Assembly (NCBI GenBank): GCA_963969345.1
Contig: OZ017770.1
Coordinates: forward strand, 3,543,246-3,607,245
DNA from: Turbatrix aceti
Lineage: Eukaryota > Nematoda > Chromadorea > Rhabditida > Panagrolaimidae
Direction: 5' to 3'
DNA: 64,000 bases
A program made the translations under genes and the position numbers. Numbering within the stretch: the first letter of the stretch is position 1; each line of letters starts with the position of its first letter. The notes beneath the pieces are model-generated. The model did no database searches. It saw only the letters and a program-made list of their open reading frames with translations, and was not told the DNA's origin. Below, piece after piece: positions 1 to 8,200 of this stretch.

Positions 1-82
1 AAACTAAAAAGATATTACTATTTCAAATTCTAGAAGGAGTCAAAACTTCCTTTTATATAGAAAAATTTTTTTAAAGAAAAAT

Positions 83-307
83 TCAAATTTCTAACTCAGT
101 GAAAGTAATGTCTTTAAACTTCATAATGAAATCAATCATTTCTTGTTTTCTCATAGTTTGGATTTCCCTAGATTTGAGGATGTATTTTCTCAATTCACTT
201 CCAATCATTGCAACTTTTCTACGAACTTCATCTCTTTTCATTTTCTTTAGATCTTCTTCGTGTGAAGAAATATTTTGGAAACTTACTTCTTGAGTAATTT
301 CTTCCAT
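83..307 (-). CDS. small charged protein of the Maverick element, unknown function
   Basis: A 74-codon ORF rich in Lys, Glu and Met, probably helical, with no recognised domain. Residues near 47-62 (REIQTMRKQEMIDFI) resemble the start region of the HTH protein at 1388-1768 (EIQTMEKSEILDLI), so the two may share an old duplicated segment. It is transcribed away from the conserved protein at 353. The AT-rich context and lack of introns match the element. It could be spurious because it is short, but the resemblance favours a real gene. Confidence 0.45.
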   Translation of the reverse strand: MEEITQEVSFQNISSHEEDLKKMKRDEVRRKVAMIGSELRKYILKSREIQTMRKQEMIDFIMKFKDITFTELEI

Positions 308-352
308 TTATAAATACAATAATTTTTTATAAATAAATTACTTTTTCAAAAA

Positions 353-1354
353 ATGCCTTCCACAATCGAAATCTATGATCCTAGGAAGAGAAATGAGATA
401 ATAAACAATTTTCTAAAGAATAGAAAAGAACACCATCTAAAAAATCTTCAAGAACGCTCAGACCTAGAAAATGTTGAAGATCACCGCATTGAAGTATTTA
501 AACCCATACTAGAATCAAATAAAAAATTACAAGAAGAAATTATTGATGAGAAGAATAAAATAGTTCAAACTCTCAATTCATTCAAAGGAGAAATTAAAGG
601 ACAACCACAAATTTTACAAAGTACTCCATTGAAGCAAATCCAAACTGCAAGTAGTCCAAGTAAAGTAAATTCTCCTTCAAACGAACCGAAGGTTCTAGGA
701 TTCTCTGAATCTGTAATCAAAGTTTCCAACTTAATTGCAACTTATCTTCAAGATCCTAAAGATAAAAGTAATGCTGGGTATTCAATAAGGTATTCCTCCG
801 AAGGAGGTTTAAAAGGTTATACTATTGGAAATAAAGAAGTAAGCTTTGAAGATAATACAATGGAAATCAATAATGTAGAATATAATGCAACTCCTGGTCT
901 TATGGAATTATTAACTAAGAAATCTCCAGATATTAGTAGAATTCAGAAAGAAGATATTCAAAATTATCGAGAAATCTTACTTTGCTCAGATGCACTGTAT
1001 CAAAAATTTGATAAAAGTAGTAAAAGATATAATGCTGATGCTAGTGATAAATGGAAATTCATAAAAGATAATTATTTTGTAACTAAGAGTCCAGCTACTG
1101 ATAGTAGTGTTACAAAAGGTCAAAGTAGTCAAAGTGTCAATACATCACAAACATCAGGAAGTTCAATTCAATTTGATTTCCTACCCCCAAAAATTAATGA
1201 TCTCATGGATCAACTAAGATTAAGTATTGGTTCTTATCAAGCTGGAAATAATGAAGAATATAATAAGATTCATGCTATATTAGATGAATTGATTCGTAGA
1301 AAGAAGATCAAAAAGAAAGATTTACCAAGTATTTATTTAGGTATTGGATTGTAA
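353..1354 (+). CDS. conserved Maverick/adintovirus-type protein, function unknown
   Basis: A 333-aa protein. The N-terminal third is charged and probably coiled (residues 8-85), followed by a Ser/Pro-rich linker. The part I recognise is residues about 145-245: a GYTIGNKEV stretch, then NATPGLMELLTKKSPD, then YREILLCSDALYQ and a basic WKFIKD. That succession (ion-short motif, TPGLWELI-like motif, ALY motif) recurs in proteins of animal Mavericks and adintoviruses, but I know no assigned function. The C-terminus (residues 280-333) is basic and helical. It is the leftmost large plus-strand gene, next to two small genes and the ATPase. The domain recognition is from memory of the pattern and needs a profile search. 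Confidence 0.7.
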   Translation: MPSTIEIYDPRKRNEIINNFLKNRKEHHLKNLQERSDLENVEDHRIEVFKPILESNKKLQEEIIDEKNKIVQTLNSFKGEIKGQPQILQSTPLKQIQTASSPSKVNSPSNEPKVLGFSESVIKVSNLIATYLQDPKDKSNAGYSIRYSSEGGLKGYTIGNKEVSFEDNTMEINNVEYNATPGLMELLTKKSPDISRIQKEDIQNYREILLCSDALYQKFDKSSKRYNADASDKWKFIKDNYFVTKSPATDSSVTKGQSSQSVNTSQTSGSSIQFDFLPPKINDLMDQLRLSIGSYQAGNNEEYNKIHAILDELIRRKKIKKKDLPSIYLGIGL

Positions 1355-1387
1355 ATCCTAATGACCTAAAGGAGTATTGGTCTTTAG

Positions 1388-1768
1388 CTAAACATATGAA
1401 TTTGAAAAGTATACATCATACTTTTTGTTGAAATCTTTAAAACTTCTGATACGTTGTTTGTCAGATTTCAATAGAACCTTTGATTTGTCAAGAAGATCAA
1501 CTTTTTTACTTTCTACTTTTATTTGTTCTTTTTCAAAGATATCAGGTACCTCAGGATTCTTGTGAATTTCCTTCGAAAAAGTGAATTTTCCATGAACATC
1601 TCTATTTCTAGGGCTTTTTACACCTTTTTCTTTGTGAGCAATATTCAATTCCTTCATATAATTAGATACTGTTTTTGATGAAATATTATATTTTCTAGCA
1701 AATGAAATCATTGAATTATGAATGAAGTCATAAGAACGAATTAAATCAAGTATTTCTGATTTTTCCAT
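1388..1768 (-). CDS. helix-turn-helix-like protein of the Maverick element
   Basis: The open frame extends to 1966, but the upstream part is low-complexity AT-rich sequence, so I place the start at the ATG at 1768 (MEKSEILDL), giving 126 aa. Residues 12-38 read as a homeodomain-like HTH: a helix ending in SFARKYNISS, then KTVSNYMKELNI. The rest is basic and charged and ends KKYDVYFSNSYV. A DNA-binding or resolvase-like accessory role is inferred only from the HTH pattern. A copy of a dispersed palindromic repeat (1770-1805) lies directly upstream of the chosen start. The gene is divergent from the ORF at 1941. Confidence 0.5.
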   Translation of the reverse strand: MEKSEILDLIRSYDFIHNSMISFARKYNISSKTVSNYMKELNIAHKEKGVKSPRNRDVHGKFTFSKEIHKNPEVPDIFEKEQIKVESKKVDLLDKSKVLLKSDKQRIRSFKDFNKKYDVYFSNSYV

Positions 1769-1940
1769 TGTTTGAATTTCACAAGTGAATCCGTAGGAGA
1801 TCCTTAATTTATTTAGATACTTTTTATTGAGGAATAATGGAATGGAATGATGGTATGGAATTAAGGAATAATGGAAGTGTGGAATAAAGGAATATCGGAA
1901 AAATAATTTATCTAATAAATAAGGACTTTGAATATTACGA

Positions 1941-2546
1941 ATGGAGAAACAAATTAATAGATACACACCTACAAATGAAGAATTAGAAGGATTGGATAAC
2001 TTAATTTCAAAAATTCCTGATTTGCAAAATTTGATTGAAGAAAATGCTGATTCCTTAGACTTGATTATTAAAGGTATAGATACATTAAGAATAGATAATG
2101 TTTATAAAAAAGGTTTGAAACAACTTTTCATTGCTCTAGAGAAGACCCATGTAGCAAAAGAAACCTATAAGTATTCGAACTTCAAGAATCAGGATACCAT
2201 AGAACTTCTACTGGAAAGGGAGAAACAGTATAAATCAATTATTGCTAAACAAGCTGAAAAACATAGTGATAAAAGTGGAATTGAAGAGATGGATAGAATG
2301 TTTTCGAGTATTATGATAAAACCTGAGAAAAATAAGAAGATATCTGCATATACTAATAAAAAGATCAAGGATATCAAGTTCATTGAGGACTTTAAGCCTA
2401 TTTTTGAAGAAGAAGGTTCGAGTGAATATACAAAAGAAGAGTTAATGAGTATGAAAAGCAATCCCAAGAAAGGTCCTATGTTCAAAGGAGTTAAAAGTAT
2501 TAACATTCAAAACACAAAAGAAGATACAATTGTGATTAAGAAGTAA
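1941..2546 (+). CDS. unknown protein of the Maverick element
   Basis: A 201-aa protein with no domain I recognise. It is acidic and helical in the first 110 residues (repeated Leu/Ile heptad-like spacing from residue 15 to 75) and lysine-rich after residue 125. The last 40 residues carry KSNPKKGPMFKGVK. Its 3' end abuts the 3' end of the ATPase gene (2546 against 2547), so the two are convergent with no spacer. It may be a virion or scaffolding protein given its place between the ATPase and the conserved Maverick protein, but nothing in the sequence proves this. Confidence 0.6.
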   Translation: MEKQINRYTPTNEELEGLDNLISKIPDLQNLIEENADSLDLIIKGIDTLRIDNVYKKGLKQLFIALEKTHVAKETYKYSNFKNQDTIELLLEREKQYKSIIAKQAEKHSDKSGIEEMDRMFSSIMIKPEKNKKISAYTNKKIKDIKFIEDFKPIFEEEGSSEYTKEELMSMKSNPKKGPMFKGVKSINIQNTKEDTIVIKK

Positions 2547-3329
2547 CTATTCAAACAAATAAAAATACTTTAAACATTTTCTGAATCTACCATCTTCCAG
2601 AGGACTAGATTTATCAATAGTTAAAAAATTATACTTCTTAGACCAAATTTCTCTTGTAAACTCAAGAAATTCTTCTTTTTTAATTTCACTAGCGTGATTC
2701 CTGTAGATGTAATCTAAATTCATCTTATCTTGTGGGAATATTATAAAGAAGTTAGCATTCTCTCTAATTGTATTTTTTGGTAACTTAATATAATTTTGAG
2801 AAATGTAAAAACAATCTACCCCAGAATGACGACCTCTGGTATAATATTGTTCTATTTTATTTTGTTTTTCTAATAAAAGATCATCAAAGATTATTAGAGT
2901 CTTCTTATTGGGATCAATTGAACTAGGATCTGGAATATCTTCTAAAGAAGAACTAGTGAAAACGTCAATGATTGGCTTGGAATCATCTTTTTCTTCAATT
3001 ATGAAGTCTTGCTTTTCGAAACATTTTCTAATTTCTTTTTTACTCAATCCTTCATTCATTCCATTAATTAATGCTTGATAACAAGGTTGAAATAAAGTTG
3101 TACTAAAGATGTATAAATTATTGTAATCAAGGTATTCTTCTCCTCTAAATTGATCAAGGAGTAAATTCATTAGTAAATTAGTCTTTCCACATCCACTCTT
3201 TCCAATAATACATCCTCTTATACTTTGGGGAAGTAAAGGATTGTTATTTCTTTCTGGATAATAATTTTTGATACTGTAGTCACTGAAGTCGGAGACTCCT
3301 TGAACCTTTGGTTTGATGAAATCATTCAT
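2547..3329 (-). CDS. FtsK/HerA-family genome-packaging ATPase
   Basis: A 260-aa P-loop ATPase. Walker A is GKSGCGKT at residues 43-50 and Walker B is TLIIFDD with aspartates at 149-150. The downstream segment GRHSGVDCFYISQNY is the arginine/sensor region typical of the A32-like packaging ATPases of Mavericks, virophages and giant viruses. In that family the enzyme pumps DNA into capsids using ATP. Length is normal for a Maverick ATPase and the frame is intact. It is convergent with the ORF at 1941 and divergent from the minor capsid gene at 3463, with about 130 bases between the two starts that must hold both promoters. Confidence 0.9.
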   Translation of the reverse strand: MNDFIKPKVQGVSDFSDYSIKNYYPERNNNPLLPQSIRGCIIGKSGCGKTNLLMNLLLDQFRGEEYLDYNNLYIFSTTLFQPCYQALINGMNEGLSKKEIRKCFEKQDFIIEEKDDSKPIIDVFTSSSLEDIPDPSSIDPNKKTLIIFDDLLLEKQNKIEQYYTRGRHSGVDCFYISQNYIKLPKNTIRENANFFIIFPQDKMNLDYIYRNHASEIKKEEFLEFTREIWSKKYNFLTIDKSSPLEDGRFRKCLKYFYLFE

Positions 3330-3462
3330 TTTTAAATTTATACCTAGGTATTTAAAATGTTTGAAAAATATAAAAGTATTTAAATTACGATACTTTCTTG
3401 ATTTCCTTCGGAAATTATAAGATAAAATAAATTATTCAAATAAATAGAATCTTTAATTAAGA

Positions 3463-3861
3463 ATGACAAGTCTCTTCTTAAATATATATCGAACAAATGA
3501 AAAGACATTTCAATTTCCACAAGATTTAAAAATTAGTAGTATTAGTGTTGTGAAGATTGATGGAATTTTGGATTGTTCTAATGATAAGCCTTTTGTCAGA
3601 TCTAAAGATCTAGGAATCTCCGATTTCGTTTATCTATCATGCAATCTTATTTGTGATACTTTCATTGATGAACGACAAAGTAATATCATTTGCAAGTTTC
3701 CTTTAGATTCGTCTTCAGTAAAATATGAACCAATAAACTTAATTTATCATCGAAGTGTTAATAATTGTAATACTTTAACATTAAAACTAGTGGATGATAA
3801 AAATAACCTTATTGACTTTAACAAATGTGATCTTCATATAGAATTATATGTAAAAACGTAA
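3463..3861 (+). CDS. penton-like minor capsid protein
   Basis: A 132-aa protein predicted to be all beta. The C-terminal portion (residues 88-132: IYHRSVNNCNTLTLKLVD, then LIDFNKCDLHIELYVKT) has the pattern of the single jelly-roll minor capsid proteins of Mavericks, where a final pair of strands reads roughly as hydrophobic-D-x-N-x-x-x-D-F/L-N and then I-x-L-x. It sits between the ATPase and the envelope glycoprotein in a structural gene cluster. It is at the short end for a penton protein, so a fiber-like role or a shortened copy is possible. Residues 48-54 (DLGISDF) match a motif in the glycoprotein, part of a dispersed repeat. Confidence 0.6.
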   Translation: MTSLFLNIYRTNEKTFQFPQDLKISSISVVKIDGILDCSNDKPFVRSKDLGISDFVYLSCNLICDTFIDERQSNIICKFPLDSSSVKYEPINLIYHRSVNNCNTLTLKLVDDKNNLIDFNKCDLHIELYVKT

Positions 3862-3880
3862 AAAAAAGAAATAATTTAAA

Positions 3881-4198
3881 TTAAATTCTTTTGAATCCTG
3901 ATCCTTCACTAGGTCTTGTAGATCCTTTCTTTAGAGTTCTAAGAAATGCTGCATTCTTTTTATTCAATCCTTCTGATCTATTAGTATTCAATTTTTCATT
4001 TGTAGTATTCATTGATTTTTGAGTAATACTTCCTCCTTCACTAAGTGAATGTCTTGCAGATCCTTCCTTGACTTTTACTTTTTCATTGATTTCTATTTTT
4101 TCTTCATGTTTAATATCTTGAATCAATTCTATTTTATCTTTCTCTTTTGGACTAATGATAACATATTTTGAAGAATCACCAGAATTGAAGAATCTCAT
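3881..4198 (-). CDS. small repeat-rich protein of the Maverick element
   Basis: A 105-aa basic protein without a recognised domain. The C-terminal half is built from copies of a short motif encoded by dispersed palindromic repeats: GSARHSLSEGG, NRSEGLNKKN and GSTRPSEGSG. The first 40 residues (MRFFNSGDSSKYVII, then KEKDKIELIQDIKHEEK) are non-repetitive. Spread of the repeat through an existing gene is a plausible explanation of its composition. It lies between the penton-like gene and the 65-base tandem repeats that follow the glycoprotein gene. Confidence 0.5.
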   Translation of the reverse strand: MRFFNSGDSSKYVIISPKEKDKIELIQDIKHEEKIEINEKVKVKEGSARHSLSEGGSITQKSMNTTNEKLNTNRSEGLNKKNAAFLRTLKKGSTRPSEGSGFKRI

Positions 4199-4293
4199 TA
4201 CGTTTTGTAGAGTTGACTTTAAGGAAGCTTGCTTACGCAGAATATAATTTATTAAAGAATAATAATAATTAAAATAATTTAAAGATAGAAAAA

Positions 4294-4430
4294 TTTAGTC
4301 AATCTTTCAGATCTAGGAATCTTCGATTTAGTCAATCCTTAGGATAAGAAATCTTTGATTTAGTCAATCTTTCAGATCTAGGAATCTTCGATTTAGTCAA
4401 TCCTTAGGATAAGAAATCTTTGATTTAGTC
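4294..4430. repeat. 65-base tandem repeat, two copies, after the glycoprotein gene
   Basis: The unit starts TTTAGTCAATCTTTCAGATC at 4294 and again at 4359, with a third partial start at 4424. Each unit splits into two similar halves of about 32-33 bases, both beginning TTTAGTCAATC. The glycoprotein stop codon (4427-4425 on the minus strand) lies in the last partial copy. Thirty bases of the unit (4299-4328) match glycoprotein coding sequence at 5996-6025. Confidence 0.9.
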
Positions 4431-6854
4431 TACAACAAGAGATCTTCTATGTTCATTTCTGAAATCTTGTAGTTCAACATCTTCACCTTGGAAATGATTT
4501 TTTGTCCTCACAAAAATTGGACTCCTATTTCTATTTTTCTTGTTGAAAAAAGTTTTAGGAGAAAGGACCATCCAAATAGATCTACCTATAAATATGTAAA
4601 AGAGAGTAACACCAATAGTTACATAAATCCTCCATATCTTGATGTAATACTTCCCAAGAAAGGATTCTGCCTCATCTAATATTTCATGAGGAATCGTACC
4701 ATCTTGACTATTTGAGTGTAGTTCAATTGCTACATCAGCTTTTTCACGCATCTCATTTATTAGTTCTTCTTCAATATTGGTCTTAGTATCCATAAGAATG
4801 TGCTCATGAAAGATCACTTTATCATCTAAGAAATTTAGATTAAATTCTTCAAAATTTTTGATATTAGTAACATTATTAGCCATAGGATGTAGTGCTAGGC
4901 TACTGGAAATTATTCCCCCACTTGGATCGTTCTTGTAATACCAAATCTTGTCTCCAAATTGCTTAATTCTAATGGGTATTTGTCCTTGAGTAAGAGCTAA
5001 ACTTGTCTTGAATCCATCAAAATGAGTCAAGTCTATGAATTCAATTTCTTCATCTTCTAAAGATTTACAGAACGTTACCTGAACTACTTCCGCGTTACCC
5101 AAGCTTGCTTCAGAAGTATCACTTTGAGAAACCATTTTCACCCTTATCGCTGAATGATTTAATTGTTTTTGAATATATCTTCTAGGATTTTCTTTTATGA
5201 GAGTCTCAAGAAGAGAAGTATGTTCATTAAAGATATCACACATTACTTCAGTTGTATGTCTTAGTAAATTATTTGATTTGTTCTCAAGGTATTGAAACTC
5301 TCCAGCTGCTTGAAAATCGGAGTAAACTTGTCTTCTTGTTCTACCAATCCTTTGATTTCCAAAGGTCTCGGAATTTTTAGATTTTCTATTTTCTAATTCT
5401 TCGAGAGCATATTTAGCAAACTTAGTAACGTATTCATCATAACTTGGGAAAGTATTACAAGCTTCTTTAGTTTTTACGAAATCAGAGATTTCTAGATCTT
5501 TAGTTTTTAGATAGTCTTCATAACTTATTACCTTGGAGCAATCATTTTTGATATTTGAATATTCTTCATAAGTTGGTAATGGGATAGGTTTTAATTCTTC
5601 ATTTTCATTTGCTTCTAGGAGGCTTTGCTTTCGCTTGATATTTCTTTTGGTTCTATTAGCTGTATAATTATTATTAGTATTATTCATTGTCACCTCTTTG
5701 AATTTCACAAGTGAATCTGAAGGAGATCCTTTGAGTCTTTCTCTTTCTAATTTTTCTTGTTTTCTTTTTTCAAATTCTAGATATTTCTTCATCTTTTCAT
5801 CTCTCCTCTTTTCAAATTCTATACGATCAGCTTCGTATTTATCTCTTACTTCTTTGTCTTTTTGCTCACGAAGTTCTCGATCCTTTTGGATTTGTTCTTG
5901 TTGTCTTTTGTAATATTCATCTCTTTCTTTTTGATACGATCCTGGATTTGAACTCATTTCTTTTAGACTAGGAGTTGATGTTAGTGCTTGTGGAATCAAT
6001 CTTTCAGATCTAGGAATCTTCGATTCTGAAGGAATTCTTGGAATTTCATTTTGTAACTGACGTACTGCAAAACCTTCTTCACTAATTAAGAGATCAAGAT
6101 TACAATCTCTCACAATTTTGTTTTTATTCAAACTCAGAGCAATTTGATTTTTACTATTTATCCACAGTCCATTATTCATGATTCCATCTAGTTTTCCAAT
6201 TGAAATATATTGACACTTCTGATCTTTATTGACATCCCAAATCATAATTTCATTCATCTTCCCAGGTTGACAAGAACCATCCTGATATTTACACTCCGAC
6301 ATATCAACTAAAACATTGCTTGGTCTACTTTGATTGAAGTGTGAATAGACCTTAGTCTCAATAATTACACAATTCTCTTTGTAATATCTTTTGCTTGTAA
6401 AGAAACTAGTAAATCGATTTGGATAATCTTCATTCACTTTATTATTTGTACTATATATTCCTTCCTTACCTTTCCCTAAACTTCCATATTCACATTTCTT
6501 GTTTGCAATCCATTCTCTACATTCTGCAAGACTAATAGAACGATGATTCAATTCCTTTTCTACTAGATGCTCATATCCTGAAAAATCTGTATACATTGAT
6601 ACTTCACTAACTAATTTCTTACACAATTTTGCATCACTTGAATATTCAATAATGTTCGGTTTATATACTTCATAACTTACTACTTTTGATTTTTTATTAT
6701 CATCATTCAATTGCCTATGATAATTACATTTGTGTAATTTCGGAAGTTTGAAATATTGAACTGGAGCATCAGGAGTACAAATGATACCTTTAGCACTCGC
6801 CAAAATATCATAATGAGTAAATGTTAAAAAGAAATAGAAGTGCAACAGATTCAT
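4425..6854 (-). CDS. viral envelope-type membrane glycoprotein (putative class III fusogen) with coiled-coil insert
   Basis: An 809-aa type I membrane protein: N-terminal signal peptide (residues 1-20), long ectodomain with 14 cysteines (26, 43, 78, 112, 121, 162, 188, 195, 214, 251, 439, 466, 539, 596), one membrane helix at about 737-764 and a 45-residue cytoplasmic tail. By eye, the cysteine and aromatic spacing of residues 75-265 resembles rhabdovirus/chuvirus-type G proteins; nematode Mavericks are also known to carry a herpesvirus-like fusogen, another class III fold. I cannot decide between these without a profile or fold search. Residues 306-376 are an uninterrupted charged coiled coil, unusual in an ectodomain. 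Basic stretches RTKRNIKRK (401-409) and RTRR (505-508) could be furin-type sites. It is divergent from the capsid gene at 6939. Confidence 0.7.
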   Translation of the reverse strand: MNLLHFYFFLTFTHYDILASAKGIICTPDAPVQYFKLPKLHKCNYHRQLNDDNKKSKVVSYEVYKPNIIEYSSDAKLCKKLVSEVSMYTDFSGYEHLVEKELNHRSISLAECREWIANKKCEYGSLGKGKEGIYSTNNKVNEDYPNRFTSFFTSKRYYKENCVIIETKVYSHFNQSRPSNVLVDMSECKYQDGSCQPGKMNEIMIWDVNKDQKCQYISIGKLDGIMNNGLWINSKNQIALSLNKNKIVRDCNLDLLISEEGFAVRQLQNEIPRIPSESKIPRSERLIPQALTSTPSLKEMSSNPGSYQKERDEYYKRQQEQIQKDRELREQKDKEVRDKYEADRIEFEKRRDEKMKKYLEFEKRKQEKLERERLKGSPSDSLVKFKEVTMNNTNNNYTANRTKRNIKRKQSLLEANENEELKPIPLPTYEEYSNIKNDCSKVISYEDYLKTKDLEISDFVKTKEACNTFPSYDEYVTKFAKYALEELENRKSKNSETFGNQRIGRTRRQVYSDFQAAGEFQYLENKSNNLLRHTTEVMCDIFNEHTSLLETLIKENPRRYIQKQLNHSAIRVKMVSQSDTSEASLGNAEVVQVTFCKSLEDEEIEFIDLTHFDGFKTSLALTQGQIPIRIKQFGDKIWYYKNDPSGGIISSSLALHPMANNVTNIKNFEEFNLNFLDDKVIFHEHILMDTKTNIEEELINEMREKADVAIELHSNSQDGTIPHEILDEAESFLGKYYIKIWRIYVTIGVTLFYIFIGRSIWMVLSPKTFFNKKNRNRSPIFVRTKNHFQGEDVELQDFRNEHRRSLVVD

Positions 6855-6938
6855 TTACTTTAGAAAATTTATTTTAAATAAATTGAAAATTTATCCTGAC
6901 TTTCTTTGAAAGTTGTAATTAAATTGAAAATATCTTAA

Positions 6939-8195
6939 ATGGCTGAAGCAGTAGACAGAATACTAATCGTTGATAGTCCAATTATTCAGGATACATCAAT
7001 TCAAAAGGAAAATTTGATTAGTATTTTTCCTTCATCTGGATCTTCTTTGAATCAGCATGGTGAAATAAATTTTATCATCGAAACTTGTGATCAATATCTA
7101 TTACTTCATAAATCTTATATTTATTTAGAAACTTCCTTGAGTAAAAGTGATGCCGCAGGATCACCACTTGCAGATACTGACGAAGTGTCATTAACAAACA
7201 ATGGACCTATGTTCTTATTTGATAGAGCAACTTACTCAATGGATGGTATGCAAGTTGAAAATATCATTGATCCTGGAAGAGCATCACTTATGAAAGGCCT
7301 CCTTACTTATTCTTCCACAATGAATAAACAAAATACTTTTGGTTGGATCCTCGAGACTAAGGATATAATGACTTATAAAGTAAATAAATACACAAAAAAT
7401 AGAAAAGGTAATCTAACATTCTGTATTCCTCTAAGTCATATTTTTGGTTTTGCTGAATGTTACAATCGAATAATTTATGGAAGGAAACACCAGTTATCAC
7501 TCTATCGATCTCCAGAAAACAAGAATTCATGTGTTTCCTCAGATCCTACTAAATTTACTGCTAAGATGACTATTAATAAACTTCAATGAATAATTCCTAA
7601 AATTATGCTTAGTCTTGAGATGCAAAACAAACTTCTAAACCTTTTTGAAAGTAATAAATTAGTTCAAATGCCTTTTATATCTCGTCAATTTGAAAGTTAT
7701 AATATCCCAAATGGTAATAGAGAATTTACTTGGAAACTAGGAACAAAATACGATAAGATAAAATACATAGTCATAGCATTTCAGACTGCTAGGGATAATA
7801 ATTATCTGAATGCTGCAAAGTTCGATAACTGTGGGCTTGAAGAAATCTACGTTGAACTCAATAGTGAAAGATATCCATATGAATGCTTGAAATTCGACTT
7901 TGATAAATTTAATGCAGTTCAACAATACAATTTTGCTAAAGAATTTAGAAATAGTTATTATGAATCAACGAAGGATTATATTTTCATGGAAGAAGATGTC
8001 TACTATTACTATTATCCACTTTTAGTATTTGATGTATCAAAACAAAATGATAGAATCATTCAATCTAGGCCAGATGTTACAATAAAAGCCAGCTTCGCTA
8101 AAAACATTGCTCAAAGTACTAAATGTTACTGTCTGATTCTTTCAGAAAATGTTGTTGAAATCAAGGATAATAGAGTTAAGGTTGTCAGTGTATAA
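6939..8195 (+). pseudogene. major capsid protein gene broken by one in-frame stop
   Basis: Two ORFs, 6939-7589 (216 codons before the stop) and 7605-8195, lie in the same frame and are separated only by a TGA at 7587-7589 and five codons. Together they have the length (about 420 residues) and layout of a Maverick double jelly-roll major capsid protein: an N-terminal ILIVDSPIIQDTSI start, a FIIETCDQYLLLHKSYIYLE strand pair, LFDRATYSMDGMQVENI, then a CIPLSHIFGFAECY motif typical of the family. The second half holds the C-terminal barrel. No frameshift is visible, so a single nonsense change disrupts it; readthrough of TGA cannot be excluded. The gene is flanked by the divergent glycoprotein and the convergent integrase. 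Confidence 0.8.
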
Positions 8196-8200
8196 AATGC

